DNA from: Costus lasius
Lineage: Eukaryota; Streptophyta; Magnoliopsida; Zingiberales; Costaceae
Direction of reading: 5' to 3'
Length of the DNA stretch: 64,000 nucleotides
NCBI GenBank assembly: GCA_027563935.2
Contig: CM050449.1
Location: 71,576,556-71,640,555 of the forward strand
Part shown: positions 33,641 through 45,633 of the stretch, piece by piece
Layout of the letters: every line of letters starts with the position of its first letter
Numbering within the stretch: the first letter of the stretch is position 1
The notes under the pieces: generated by a model
What the model saw: only the letters and a program-made list of their open reading frames with translations
What the model was told of the DNA's origin: nothing
The model's database searches: none
Made by a program: the position numbers and the translations under genes

Positions 33641-36640
33641 AAGGCATCTCCTGATCTAAGATTGAAACTTTATAAACATAAACTGGATGGGACAAATTGG
33701 ACAAAATGGTTCAAGATTTTGTCCAAGATACTGGAACAAGAAAATAAGGTGCATCTTCTTGAAAGACCTCCATCCCAGCCCAATGTATATTTCACTAATG
33801 ACTGGGAGTGGATGTCTATCTTGAACATTGTGAAGATAACGAACTGTACACTGCTCTTGTCTTAGAGTGCATGACCCCAGAGGTCAAGGTTGAATGTGAT
33901 GAGATGGGGATCTATGATCTAATCATACATCTCAAAGGTCTCTTCACACCATGCTCTATAGACAATGATCAGGAGAGTTCTGTTGGATCTTCAGAATTTG
34001 TGCCTAAATCTGAGAAAGACCATGGTTCTGCATCTTCGAAGCTAATACTTCGGAAGACTGGGAATGCATGGGTATTTCGAAGAGGATTGATGGCCAAGAA
34101 GAGCATGGCAAAGAGGAAGGGATGTAATCCATCCGCTTCAGGTATTGTGTTACCGAAGTCTTTTGTCTACTTCTTATTCATGGGTACTGGGTACCGTATG
34201 TGAGGCTCACATATGTTTTACATGTGCAGGAGCTCAAAAGAAGTAGGATGAAGAGGCTTGATGAGATCGACTCTCGGGTCAGTGACGGAGCATTGGATGC
34301 TGCTGTTGATATCATCTCACTATCTTGAAGACTTTATATAGAACTTTGCTATTATGTATCAGCTTATGTATTAGAACATCATTCCTTTTGGAAAGGACTT
34401 CAGTTTGAAATAATAAATAATATTTTTCTTTAATCTGAGATGTTCTATTGAAGTGATACAGTTGACAATAGTTTGTGGTTCTATATGTGACACAAGATCA
34501 GATCTAATGATTCAATAAACATCCTCTTATAGCATTGTCTCTTGAACCATAGAACAATGGTCACATCCAAAGGTCCATGGACCATTGGGATCATTGTCCT
34601 TTCAGGATTATGATACATGTGAGCCTAGTTCAAAGGAACAATGTGACAGATGCTGCCTTCACCGTAAAGGGTGGAAGGAGTAGTGGCTTGTTGGATCTAT
34701 TACACAGCAAGTAAGTGGACCCATATAAACAAGCACTAAGAGGAGTTATATACTTCATTAGGTGTGGGTATGCCTTACACAACCCAAGAACTTTGGAAAA
34801 ATCCAAGAAGTTCATAATTGAAGTATTGAGTCAAATTAAAGGATCTATTAAAGCACTTTGATTGGATCAAGGTGATTAGTGGGGAATTTGATGACTGTCC
34901 TAAGAAGTGTGGAGTTATCTCACAGCTTACTTAGTACACCACTGTATGGTGAATTTCAAAGAAAGAAAAGTAACACATTGGATGCGATTCCATCTTTGAA
35001 TAGTCATGCAAATATACTACTATGATGCTATGCAAATAGATGTACTGCCACTCCATATGAAAAGTGTCTAAATTAGCTTTTGAGTTGCGAACTGCAAATA
35101 TCCCATTTCTTCAATGGAATTGGGAATGTTATGTGCAGTGATTCAAAAGTATGTGTTTGTGGTACACTGTAGAGTGCTAATTCTATCCCAAGGAGAACAA
35201 ATTATTTGTTGTTCAAAGTGCTGTCTCTCTTGAGAAAGTATTTCTTTTGAAAGAAGCTAGAGGGAGTAGATTTGATTTGGACAAGGTCCAGAATCAACCA
35301 CAATATAATTAGACACAGATGGAGAATAAAATCTCACATACAGGTTGAAAGTCAACCTAAGGTTCAAGTAACACAGGAACCACATAAGTCTGGATCGATT
35401 CGATATGCTGGGCATGACGAATTTTTCATCAAGGATGAACCTAAAACTTATGAGGAAATGGAAGCGGTCGGTGGATCAGATTCCAAGAAATAGCTAAGGG
35501 CCATGAGAACTATAATGGACTCCATGTCTGCTAATCAAGTCTAGGACTTGGACGAGCTGCCAAAGGGGTAATTCCCACAGGCTATAAATAAATCTTCCCG
35601 GAAGATAGACATGGAAGGTAACATTGTTACCTTAAAAGGCAAGCTGGTGAACAGAAATTTTAGGCAAATCCACTGGGTGGATAATGATGAAATAGCTGAG
35701 TTTTAAGTCCATTAGGGATCTGCTTGTTGTAATTGCATGATCAGTTATGGCATGTTGTTATGAAAACTGCCTTTCTTGCATGGACATCTGAAAAGATATC
35801 TATAAGGAGATAGACAGAAGGTTTTCATATCAAGGCCATAAAGATATGCATGGTGTTATGCAAGCATGTTTGAAATAGCCTGTGTTTACAAGAAGATCAG
35901 TGGGAGCACCTTAATAGTATTTCTTGTTCTAGATGATTGATGATATTCTCCTCACATGGAATGACATCTCAGCTCTTCACATGGTGAAGAAAAAGGAAGA
36001 TATGTATTTCGAGAAGAATGATCTAGGGAATGATGCCTACATCCTAGGCATGAGGATCTATTGATAGAGATCCAAGAAAGTCATTGCCCTTTAGTCAATC
36101 TATGTTCATCCAAGAGTTTCTGGAGAGGTTCATATTGGATAATTCCAAATATTGATATCTTCCAGGAAGATATGGTCTGACTCTCTCAAGGATGTTGTGT
36201 CCTGTGACACAGCTGGAGAGTAATAACATGGGTCTAAAGTCCTGATACATGGTATGTAGGATGGATCATGTTTTGAATAATATATTCAAGACCATTTATG
36301 GCAAATGCTTGGAGCATAGCCAGCAAGTTTCAATCAGATCTTAGTGTTTAACACTAGATAGCTGTGAAAACAATCCTTATATATATACTTGGGAAGTATA
36401 AAGGATTGGAGTCTAGTCTATGATAGACAGGAAAGAATTTTGTGTACAGGGGTACACTGACACTTCGTTCCAGTCTAGTGACTATTGATCACAGCCGGGA
36501 GTTGCGCTTTGCCTTGTTATGGTGTTGTGTGCTGAAGGAGCATTATGCAAACCAAAGTGGCAAGATTCTACAAATAAGGTTGAGTACATTGCAGCTCCTT
36601 GTGGCAGCCAAGGAGACAGCTTCATTCATTTGAACTTGAT
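33641..36640 (+). pseudogene. Copia B gag-pol remnant
   Basis: Compared with the open frame of copia C, the same order is visible. A gag start (GTNWTKWFKILSKILEQE) lies near 33685, and a protease-flank block (AHICFTC-like, then AGAQKK) at 34204-34245. An integrase piece (GGEF...KKCGVISQLT) is near 34886, followed by the pre-RT/RT block at 35420-35700 (DEPKTYEEMEAV, AMRTIMDSMSANQ, IDMEGNIVTLKGK). The YxDD region is near 35935, and an RNase H piece (GYTDTSF, KVEYIAA) at 36450-36600. Stops and frameshifts occur every few dozen codons and large parts are missing, so no functional protein can be made. Confidence 0.82.
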
Positions 36641-36902
36641 CTAGTTCATAGTGCTTAATGGTCCAGTATAGTCCTTACTGGGACCATAGCATAGGAGAAT
36701 GAACTTAATGCTCAAGTATGTACTGCAACATATCATCTGATCTTAGAGATCATGGATAAGGATGATGATCAAATTTCTTAAAATAAACACAGATAGCAAT
36801 CTGGAAAACCCACTGACCTAGCCTCTAGCGCAGCGGAAGCTAAATGGGTCATACTAGAGACATTGGAACTGACTAAATACAAGTTGTCCTTGGTCTTAGT
36901 GC

Positions 36903-36913
36903 AAGTGGGAGAT
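36903..36913 (+). other. Polypurine tract of copia B
   Basis: AAGTGGGAGAT lies directly before LTR2. Confidence 0.8.
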
Positions 36914-39900
36914 TGTTGGTGTATATGCCCTAAAGACCAATGTATGGACATGGTCAAGCATTGGTTGAATGTACTTTGATAGAACTATTACTCTTTATAT
37001 AGGCATGGTCGTTATTATGCAGACTTCTCTACCTGCGTTGATGTATTGAGTTGCATAAATAATGTCCCAGGAGTTTGGATTGGATCTATTCTCATAAGCT
37101 ATCCCCAGACAAGGTACCTTAGCAGATATGGGACAGCTTTGGTACATGTGAGACTGGTGTATGGGCTGGTTAGGTGCAGGGCACAGTAACGCAGACATAC
37201 AGGTGCATTGGATGCACTGGAGTGATCCACTGTGAGGATTGACTTGTCTAGTCAACAAGTCAATCTCACATGCAAGAGGTTTGCATTGATCCTTAGACTT
37301 GAGGTATTCATGTCTAGATTTGATGATGGGTATGCTTTAATACAGTCTTACGTCTCTCCGTAACTGGGAGATCAAAACGACTGTCATTGGGCATATCATA
37401 AGTCATGTAGAGACATGAATGACCAATAGTAGGATTTTCCCCTTCCTTATTGGAAGCATGATATCCCCTCGGGGCACCCCACCTTATTGGTGCATGACAG
37501 GAAAGTGTGGCCACACTTGTTAAGTAATGACCAATGCATTGGATAATAAACTTGAGACTAATCCAATGGCAGGATATCAGCTTAGGCAAAGGGATCTGTA
37601 ATGCAATAGGAATCCTCGTTGCTTGTTAGGAGTTGTTGCCATAATGACTTAAGTCCTATGACATGGGTAGTAGTGATGTGTTGCTAGATACCCCTCACTG
37701 CTTATGATGTTTACATCATTGCCATCGTCATATGGATCCTACGGGGTCACACGCAATAGACTCTTGACGTTGCTTTATTCAGAAGCCTTAGGATCAAGTT
37801 ATTGGATAGCTTGGATCCATTAGGAAGATTTCATCAGTGCCAATGGGCCTGATGAGTTGGAAGAAAGTTATTGGAGCCAAACTTCATTTTTGGCAGGTTG
37901 ACCCGATATTGACCTAGATTGGTCACATTTGGATTAGGGTTGCATTGGATTGGATCCAATGGCTTAATCAACCCATGCCATGAAGTTTGGGCTAGCTCAT
38001 TATCCAATGAGGCCCAATAATTAGTTGTCATGAAGAGGAATTGGCTTAAAAGGGTATAATGGGGAGAAATCTCACCTCATTGGCGCCTAGGGGTATAATG
38101 GGGTGAGGGAGGCGCCTTTGCTTCATTATGGAAGTAAAGGGCGCCTAGCCCTTCTTCCTTGGATGGAATACTTGCTTCTAAGGCAAGTCTTGGGGCTGAT
38201 ATGACTTGAGGACTCTTTTGGAAAGAACTTGGGCGCATATGAGAAGTAGGAAGATGTTTATGGTAAAGTCTTGGAGACTTTCCTTATGAACCCTACATGC
38301 ACCCAAACTCTTGCCCTAGCCGAATTCTTTATGTTGCGCCTAGCCCTTCTCCTTGGATGGAAAGAATGCCTCTAAGGCATGTCTTAGGCTGATATGGCCA
38401 TTGGGCAAATTAGGATAGGTTGAATGAGGTTTATGGTAAAGTCTTGGAGACTTTCCTTACCTCAAGATCCCTTTATCCTAGCCGCCCACTTGGCATGATC
38501 CTAGCCATTGTCCTTGCCGCCTCTTGTCCTATTTATAGGACCCCTTACCGCCCCTTCCAATGTTCGACTTCTAGGAGGCGTGAACATACATAGAGAGGCG
38601 TGAGCAAAGGCAAAGGGTGACAACAACAAAGGCTTGGCGCAACCTTCTTCCAAGTGGCCGAAAGATATCCTTTCTTCTTCTCCTCTTCTTGGCGCAAAGA
38701 GAAATTGGGCTTGGTGGCTTCTCCTTCTATTGTCGCAAGCCCTCTCCCTCTCATAGCCATTAGCGCATCTTGCTTGAAGGTGGCGCAAGCAAAGAAGTAG
38801 AGGGATGTTCTTGGCGGCATCTTCCCTATTCCCTCCTTGGCGCAACTTCTCTTGAAGGTGGCGCAAGTGGAGTGAAGGCTTGATTTGTTGGTGTATATGC
38901 CCTAAAGACCAATGTATGGACATGGTCAGGCATTGTTTGAATGTACTTTGATAGAACTATATAGGCATGGTCGTTATTATGAAGACTTCTCTACCTGCGT
39001 TGATGTATTGAGTTGCATAAATAATGTCCCAGGAGTTTGGATTGGATCCATTCTCATAAGCTATCCCCAGACAAGGTACCTTAGCAGATATGGGACAGCT
39101 TTGGTACATGTGAGACTGGTGTATGGGCTGGTTAGGTGCGGGGCACAGTAACGCAGACATACAGGTGCATTGGATGCACTGGAGTGATCCATCGTGAGGA
39201 TTGATTTGTCTAGTCAACAAGTCAATCTCACATGCAAGAGGTTTGTATTGATCCTTAGACTTGAGGTATTCATGTCTAGATTTGATGATGGGTATGCTTT
39301 AATACAGTCTTACGTCTCTCCGTAATTGGGAGATCAAAATGACTGTCATTGGGCATGTCATAAATCATGTAGAGGCATGGATGACTAATAGTAGGATTTG
39401 CCCCTTCCATATTGGAAGCATGATATCCATCTCGGGGCGCCCCACCTTATTGGTGCATGACAGGAATGTGTGGCCACACTAGTTAAGTCATGACCAATGC
39501 ATTGGATAATAAACTTGAGACTATTCCAATGGCAGGATATCAGTTTAGGCAAAGGGATCTGTAATGCAATAGGAATCCTCGTTGCTTGTTAGGAGTTATT
39601 GCCATAATGACTTAAGTCCTATGACATGGGTAGTAGTGATGTGTTGCTAGATACCCCTCACTACTTATGATGTTTACATCATTGCCATCGTCATATGGAT
39701 CCTACGGGGTCACACGCAATAGACTCTTGACGTTGCTTTAATCAGAAGCCTTTGGATCAAGTTATTGGATAACTTGGATCCATTTGGAAGATTTCATCAG
39801 CGCCAATGGGCCTGATGAGTTGGAAGAAAGTTATTGGAGCCAAACTTCATTTTTGGCAGGTTGACCCGAAATTGACCTAGATTGGTCACATTTGGATTAG

Positions 39901-41531
39901 GGTTGCATTGGATTGGATCCAATGGCTTAATCAACCCATGCCATGAAGTTTGGGCTAGTTCATTATCTAATGAGGCCCAATAATTAGTTATCATGAAGAA
40001 GTATAAGCAAATAAGGGTATAATGGGGAAGATTTACACCCCATTGGCGCCAAGGGCATAATGGGGTGAAGTGGGCGCATGTTGCTTCATAAGGAAGCATT
40101 AGGCGCCTCCCCCTTTGATCCCTTGATGGTATCTTGCCTCTATGGTAAGTATTGGGTCTGATATGGCTTGAGAACTTTTATGGGAAGTTCTTGGGCGCAT
40201 ATGGATAGTAGGGTGAGGAATATGGTAATGTCTTGGAGACTTACCTTACCTCAAACCCTAATTTCTCCCAAGAAACCATCCTAGCCGAATTCTTCATGGA
40301 TGTTGCGCCTAGACCTTCTCCTTGGATGGAAAGAATGCCTCTAAGGCATGTCTTGGGCTGATATGGCTATTGGGCAAATAAGGATAGGTTGAATAAGGTT
40401 TATGGCAAAGTCTTGGAGACTTTCCTTACCACAAACCCCTCTCATCCTAGCCGCCCACTTGGCATGATCCTAGCCATTGCCCTAGTCGCCCCTTGTCCTA
40501 TTAATAGGACCCTTGCCGCCCTCTCTTGTGGTGGTTGGTTCGATTCCTTGGAGGTGTGAACAAACATAGAGAGGTGTGAGCTAGGGCAAAGGGCGACAAC
40601 ATCAAGGTGGCGCAACCTTCCTCCTCTTTGTAGCCGCAAGCCTTCTTCTCCTTCTTCTCCTCTTGGCGCAACTTGGAGAAGGGCTTGCTGGTGACATCTC
40701 TTGGAGAGAATTGGAAGTTTAAGGTGGCGACAACTTGAGGGCTTGGAGCTCTCCTTCTTCCATCAAAGGCGCAAGCAAGTTCTTCTTGTTCTTCTTCTCA
40801 TCTTCTTGGCACAAGGATTCTTTGAGCTTGGTGGCGCCTTCTTGCCATGAGCCCTCATCGTCCCTTGGCCATAGGCGCACCTTGGAGGTGGCGCAAGCAA
40901 AGAAGAAGAAGGAAGTACTTGGCGCATCATCTTCCTCCTCATCTCTTCTTGGCGCTTCTACCTTGGAGGTGGCGCAAGTTTTGAAGAGAGTGATAAGGCT
41001 TGATTCTCTTCCCGAGGCTAGCACCAAGCGTGGAAGGGAGCAACGATCAAGGAGTCGACGCGTGGATACTTGTAGAGGATGAACACTTGGGCGTCTTCAA
41101 CTTGGCACCTTCATCCTAACAAGCAATAAAGGTACTAACCCTAACACATCCTTGTGTTCTCTCTCTCGCATGGATCCTTGGGACTGGAATGTGTTTCGGG
41201 TGTAATGCTTCTTCCGCTGCGTCCTGGGACTGCAAAATTTTAAATTACACCCGGCATTCCCTAACATGATTCTCTTCCCGAGGCTAGCACCGAGCGTGGA
41301 AGGGAGAAACGATCAAGGAGTCGACGTGTGGATACTTGTAGAGGGCGAACACATGGGCGCCTTCAACATGGCTTCGACATCTAGACAAGCAAAAGAGGTA
41401 CATCTCTAACACATCCTTGTGTCTTCTCTCTCGCATGGACCCTTGGGACCGGAATGTGTTTCGGGTGTAATGCTTCTTCCGCTGCGTCCTGGGACTGCAA
41501 AATTTTAAATTACACCCGGCATTCCCTAACA
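36914..41531 (+). repeat. Copia B 3' LTR, interrupted
   Basis: 36914-38885 and 41272-41531 together equal LTR1 in length (2232 bp). The interruption is the solo LTR at 38886-41266 with its TGATT duplication. Confidence 0.92.
38886..41266 (+). mobile_element. Solo LTR of the copia B family inside copia B's 3' LTR
   Basis: 2381 bp, TGTTGGTG...CCCTAACA, flanked by TGATT (38881-38885 and 41267-41271). It is clearly the same family but more diverged than LTR1 and LTR2 are from each other. It lacks about 10 bp at the candidate TATA region (about 38960), and 40000-41000 differs substantially. It inserted into an existing copia B LTR and then lost its interior by LTR recombination. Confidence 0.9.
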
Positions 41532-41835
41532 TATTGAAGCCGAATGGCTTAAAGAGTTAGCTTCTTCACTTCCATTTTCTTCTGCTCCTTTAGCTCCTAT
41601 TTCTATTCATTGCGACTCTCAAGCCACAATAGCGTTTTGTAAGAAGAAACTAATAAATGTGAAAATGAGTCGCCACATTAAAATTAGACAAAGGTCTATT
41701 AGATGGCTGGACTCGCATGGAGTTGTAGCTCTTTCTTTTGTAAAGACTGAGCACAACCTAGCCGATGGCTTGACTAAAGGCTTGCCTAGGACCAAGATCC
41801 TAGAAGTATCGAGTGGAATGAGAATTAGTCTGTAA
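41532..41835 (+). pseudogene. Copia A RNase H, C-terminal part
   Basis: In one frame: EAEWLKELASS, then IHCDSQATIAFCKKK (catalytic Asp region), SRHIKIRQRSIRWL, and VKTEHNLADGLTKGL, ending in TAA at about 41835. This is the classic end of a copia polyprotein and continues the frame broken at 29902. The insertion duplicated TATTG. Confidence 0.9.
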
Positions 41836-42470
41836 ATAGGCCTTTCAGCGGTGGGAACCCAACCTCTGTGATAGGAGATCCCTTGAAGCAGGTTCAATGT
41901 GGTAATAACAAGCTGATTGACTGGCCAATAGGCACTTTGAAAAATAAAATTACAAAACACTATGGTGTATAAAATTTTATGTGATAGAGTTGATACTCTA
42001 TACTCCCATTCATGAGGGTAGATTTGTACTTATATTGTAGAGGTAAGGAAAATTTTCCAAAGTGGATAATTACCATGAGATGAGCCTCTACACTCATCCC
42101 TTGTAGGGAACTTTCTATATGAGAGAGTCTGTATATGGCCGCAGCTGAGGACATAGATAACCCTCAGAAGCTTTCATGAAGATACACGCGCACGGCCAAA
42201 AATGCGCAAACCCGCGATCGGTCCACCTTGTATTATGTGTGGAAATGTTAAAGTCTGGGTCAAAAGGAAGTAGTTCAAGACTAGTTCACTATCTTTCCTT
42301 CAGGTGGAGACATTTTTACTAAGTAAAGGATATGCCTTTAAGTGCACTTTACTGACCGCATAATATAGACAATGAGCAGAAATTTAATTTTAATCTTTTC
42401 TCTTATATTTAAGAAAAGTTTTAATTTTGTGGGGGATTGTTGGAATTTAAAAAATTAAAACTTTCCTTTA
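41836..42470 (+). other. Copia A 3' untranslated region, polypurine tract and 3' LTR start
   Basis: About 590 bp of non-coding sequence leads to GTGGGGGAT (42429-42437) and the first 30 or so bases of the 3' LTR. The rest of the LTR is missing; a tRNA-like sequence follows. Confidence 0.7.
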
Positions 42471-42479
42471 AATGTTATA

Positions 42480-42552
42480 GGAGATCCTGGGAATTGAACC
42501 TTTTGCCCCTCACATGCAAAGTGAGCACTCTACCCATATGAGTTAGAACCCC
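42480..42552 (-). tRNA. tRNA-Ala(TGC)-like pseudogene
   Basis: On the minus strand this folds as a nuclear-type tRNA-Ala: acceptor GGGGTTC/GATCTCC (about 6 of 7 paired), D-stem ACTC/GAGT, and anticodon stem CTCAC/GTGAG around TTTGCAT (anticodon TGC, 42516-42518). The T-loop is TTCAATT. The T-stem pairs at only two of five positions and one acceptor pair is broken, so it is unlikely to be functional. It may be a tRNA relic or a SINE head. It sits where the copia A 3' LTR is truncated. Confidence 0.65.
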
Positions 42553-42609
42553 TATAAATATAGAATAATTATGTTTACATGAATAAAGATATAACCACAT
42601 ATAATCACA

Positions 42610-42964
42610 TTTAAGTGGTATAATCGCATCTATATGTGTACCATCAATTACCTTAATTCAATCCTATAAATATAGAACAAATATAGTAAAATCATTGGTA
42701 CATAAAATTGTGTACATGAATAAAGATTGAAAACTTACCTTAAAATGAGGCATATATAAAATTGTGTACATGAATAAAGATTGAAAACTTACCTTAAAAT
42801 GAGGCATATATTGGTTATCATCATATAACATCTGTTTTGCAATCTCTTGAAACTCCCTATCAGCTAGCAAACCTACAAATTTATTTTAATACTTCATGAA
42901 AATTTTTGCTTACAGTTTCACTAGAATGTTGAAATCTTTCACTGTCCCTATTGTTAGGATCCAT
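42610..42964 (-). pseudogene. PIF/Harbinger transposase A, 5' part, with intron
   Basis: The minus-strand ATG at 42962-42964 begins MDPNNRDSERFQHSSETVS. The frame decays (stop in 'EVLK*'), then reads EIAKQMLYDDNQYMPHFK up to a GTAAGT donor near 42793. An intron follows, holding a 54-bp tandem duplication. The next exon begins in front of the VIDGTHIDAIIPLK block and is cut at 42610. 42610-42658 is repeated at 25152-25200. Much of the N-terminal helix-turn-helix part is missing. Confidence 0.72.
42704..42811. repeat. 54-bp perfect tandem duplication in the transposase intron
   Basis: 42704-42757 and 42758-42811 are near-identical. Each contains an intron donor-side segment (CTTACC on the plus strand) and the exon end, so the splice donor is duplicated. 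Confidence 0.9.
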
Positions 42965-43128
42965 ATCTAATAACAAATAAAATAAATACATAAGTAAATC
43001 AAAGTAACAACAAATATAATTCATAACATTAGCACAACAAACATAGTTCATAACAAAGGGGCATCATAACAAACATAAGTCATAGCTAAGACAAACATAA
43101 TTCTAACAATTACAAATACCACTCATAA

Positions 43129-44023
43129 CTACTTATTTGCCTTATCGAAGTGATAGTTCAACCATCATAACTTTTCTTCAACAGTTGCCATCTTTTTAAA
43201 AATAATTCTCTTTGACTTCTATTCAAATAGAGTAGATGCAAAGAAGTACAACTGAGAACAACGTTGAATATCCAAAAGAGCATTGAGTTCATTCATGCAA
43301 TCAACATAGTTATACGCTAGCACGTCTAGTCTTCATTCAATGCTTGTCACCAATCTATGAATACCATCCCTTAACCTAGTGGTAGAAGTGCTCCTACTCT
43401 TCTATCTACAAGAGCTTGGTTGTGAGGATGGTGTGACTAGTGTCTCTTCTGGCACATCTTTTGTTACAACATCTTCACCCATCTCATCTTCAACAGCGGC
43501 AGTATAATAAAAGTTGCTAGCGACAATTGTTTGCCCAAACATGATATCATTCTTCTTCTTGATGTCTGGGTGAATACCCTTCTTTTGAAACTTAGTGTAC
43601 TCTTTGTTAATCTATAATTAACATAAGATATGTATAATTCATATATAATTCATGTAACGAAAGGAGATGAATGAAATGATCCAATAAATATAAGATTCAT
43701 ACCATAATTTTTATTGTACACTAGTCAGGGGTTGCATCTACTGTATCCAATATTGTATTCTAACCAAGTCTAGTTTCCTTGTCCTTTAATCCTTTCTATA
43801 ATTTCCAATCAGCTTGTAGCTTATCTTATTTATTTTCTAATTGTAGTTTGTCATAATTCAATCCAGTGATTTGATGGAAATCCTCAAGTACAAATTTCCA
43901 TCCTTAGGCATTTAAATGTGTGCCTCGATGCATATTTTTCTTGATCTCAATAATACAGACATCTCAAAATGTTATGATCATTTGCATGTTCCAAATTGCT
44001 TTGTTTTTTGATGTCGATGCCAT
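43129..44023 (-). pseudogene. Myb/SANT-like PIF/Harbinger accessory protein A
   Basis: ATG at 44021-44023 (MASTSKNKAIW). Readable blocks include 'GWKFVLEDFHQITGLNYDKL', ENK-DKLQADW and KGLKDKETRLG, which form the Myb/SANT-like domain of PIF/Harbinger second ORFs. These are followed by FQKKGIHPDIKKKNDIMFG, an acidic Ser/Thr-rich linker, and a C-terminal helix (HRLVTSIE-RLDVLAYNYV). About ten stops interrupt it, ending with a TAG at 43129-43131. This protein binds the transposon ends and recruits the transposase. It is divergently derived from, but adjacent to, transposase A, as expected for this superfamily. Confidence 0.78.
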
Positions 44024-44029
44024 GGAGCT

Positions 44030-45630
44030 TGAATTAAGAAATATAAACAAATAGCAAACATTAATAATTATAAAAAAAATGCTATATTAATTCAATGTTA
44101 TGATATAGGCATGATCTAGCATAATATTCCAAATGATTTAGGCATGATCAAAATAAAACAAAAATTGATAATCCATTTGATATAGGCATCCATATGATCT
44201 AGGCATGAATTGATAATCCATATAATCTAGGCATCCATATGATCATCTAACATGATTACTAGAAAATGCAAATAAGATGTCTATTAAGCAAACCTAACAT
44301 TTTGATAATCTGACCCCAAAGTACTTGGCAATTAATCCACTACAATTGTAATTTAGAAAGTTGTTATCCATTAGTTCATTGTTAAAATTTATTTTGAAGT
44401 TCAATCTAGGCATACATTGATAAGTCTTCAACCTCTGCCTTGACCACGTCCTCTAGTACGGTGGCACAATTGTAGTTTTTGCATCTATAAGAAGTGTGAT
44501 GCAGCAGGACCCTCCACGGCAGCTCCAGAACCCGAGAAACATGGCCATTATGTGGACTTCCCTCCAGACAAGGTTCCACCTCCCCAGAAAAGTTCAAAGG
44601 GGCCTGATGCAATCATAATAAAGCGTTCTCAATGTTTAAGTCAACCACTAGAGTGGTACATAGGTGTTATCAGTCCATTATCAGCCCACACGGAGGTATT
44701 GAGGCCCATGTGCTTAGCACCCCAGCCACCTGAAGACCCGGTCAACGATCGCTACCACAACCAATTGACCAACACAGCCCAGGAAAGCGCTAGCATGGTG
44801 ATGAATCAGCCCACCATCAGCAAATTCTACTGTTTCATCGCTGCATGCTCCAAGATGGTTTGACGGCCTAGATGCAACCCAAGAGGCCCAGCCCAGGCGC
44901 CCAGCATAGATTCCATCATATGGAGATTAGCTCCTAGTGTATTTCGAGAGTAAGGTTAGTGCCTCGACTCAAGAGTTAGTGACGACGCTAGAGTGACCAA
45001 CAAGGTGTGTAATCCTTGGCTCGGTCTCGCTGTCTCGCCGTTCTGGTTATAATCGTCTTTCATTTCAAAGAAGTAAATCGCACCGCCTGTGCGTCAGGTT
45101 CGCCTGTTTTCGGATTTCATTGTGTTGTTCTTGCTTGATTTCCTTACCCACGGGCATCCGTATGCCGGAGACGTGGAGGTTCCTTGGCTTTGGTGTGACC
45201 ATAGGTTCATAAGCGCGCGAGCTGAGTCACGGCTAAGTCCGCTGCCTTGTCGCCGTGCTATGCTTAAATCGCTCGCTAAGAAAGGTTAGTGAGTTTCATT
45301 TGCATAGTTGGGTGTTGTTGGTTTCTTCGTCATTCGTGTTGCCTCGAAACGTATTCATCGCCGTCTTCCGCATTGTTTCTCGCTGGCTTTCACGTTGCTC
45401 ATTTTCTGACACGCGTTTTACTTCCCTCGTCTCAAGATCCTCTCACGGTTTTCTGATCATCGTCTCATAAACCCCTAGAGTACGGAGCTAAGGACCAACT
45501 CACGTATAGTAGCTGCATCAAAGTGTTGTTGCCTTTTATCAGTAGTGTTGTTGACAGAGGAGTTTGTGATATCAAGATGCCTCATTGATTGGAGTTGCAG
45601 GATTTGTTCTTGTGAGGAGAGCATTCCATG
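44030..45630. other. Unassigned sequence
   Basis: AT-rich to about 44440, then higher-GC sequence to about 45480. A 103-codon plus-strand frame at 44552-44863 (MDFPPDKVPPPQKSSKGPD...) and one at 45089-45289 show no family I recognise. No LTR or terminal repeat was identified. Confidence 0.35.
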
Positions 45631-45633
45631 AAC

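Larger units (their letters stand above)
29903..41531 (+). mobile_element. Copia B: non-autonomous Ty1/copia element, recent, coding-dead
   Basis: LTR1 (29903-32134) and LTR2 (36914-38885 plus 41272-41531) are each 2232 bp, run TGTTGGTG...CCCTAACA, and differ at about 24 sites (1.1%). The duplication TATTG is at 29898-29902 and 41532-41536, within copia A's RNase H codons. The primer site and polypurine tract are intact. The internal region (32135-36913) has a long leader and recognisable but heavily mutated gag-pol. Recent LTRs around a decayed coding region suggest mobilisation in trans, with copia C the kind of relative that could supply proteins. A same-family solo LTR sits in LTR2. Confidence 0.9.
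25202..42470 (+). mobile_element. Copia A: degenerate Ty1/copia element split by copia B
   Basis: The 5' end (TATTGGAATTT, from 25202) and the 3' LTR start (TGTTGGAATTT, 42438) share about 30 bp, after which the 3' LTR is lost near 42470. A polypurine tract GTGGGGGAT precedes the 3' LTR (42429-42437). Pol runs 27110-29902 and resumes at 41532-41835 across copia B. It interrupts the PIF/Harbinger transposase A gene. I cannot fix the end of the 5' LTR or a primer site, and no gag is recognisable. It is older than copia B. Confidence 0.78.

Noticed and set aside
38501..38923. 140-codon minus-strand frames in the copia B LTRs (also 31490-31912)
   Set aside because: Present only because LTR sequence is duplicated; antisense to the element and without recognisable domains.
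42480..42552. Functional tRNA-Ala gene
   Set aside because: The T-stem and one acceptor pair do not form; kept only as a pseudogene.
44552..44863. 103-codon frame as a host gene
   Set aside because: No domain, splice or codon evidence; left as unassigned sequence.
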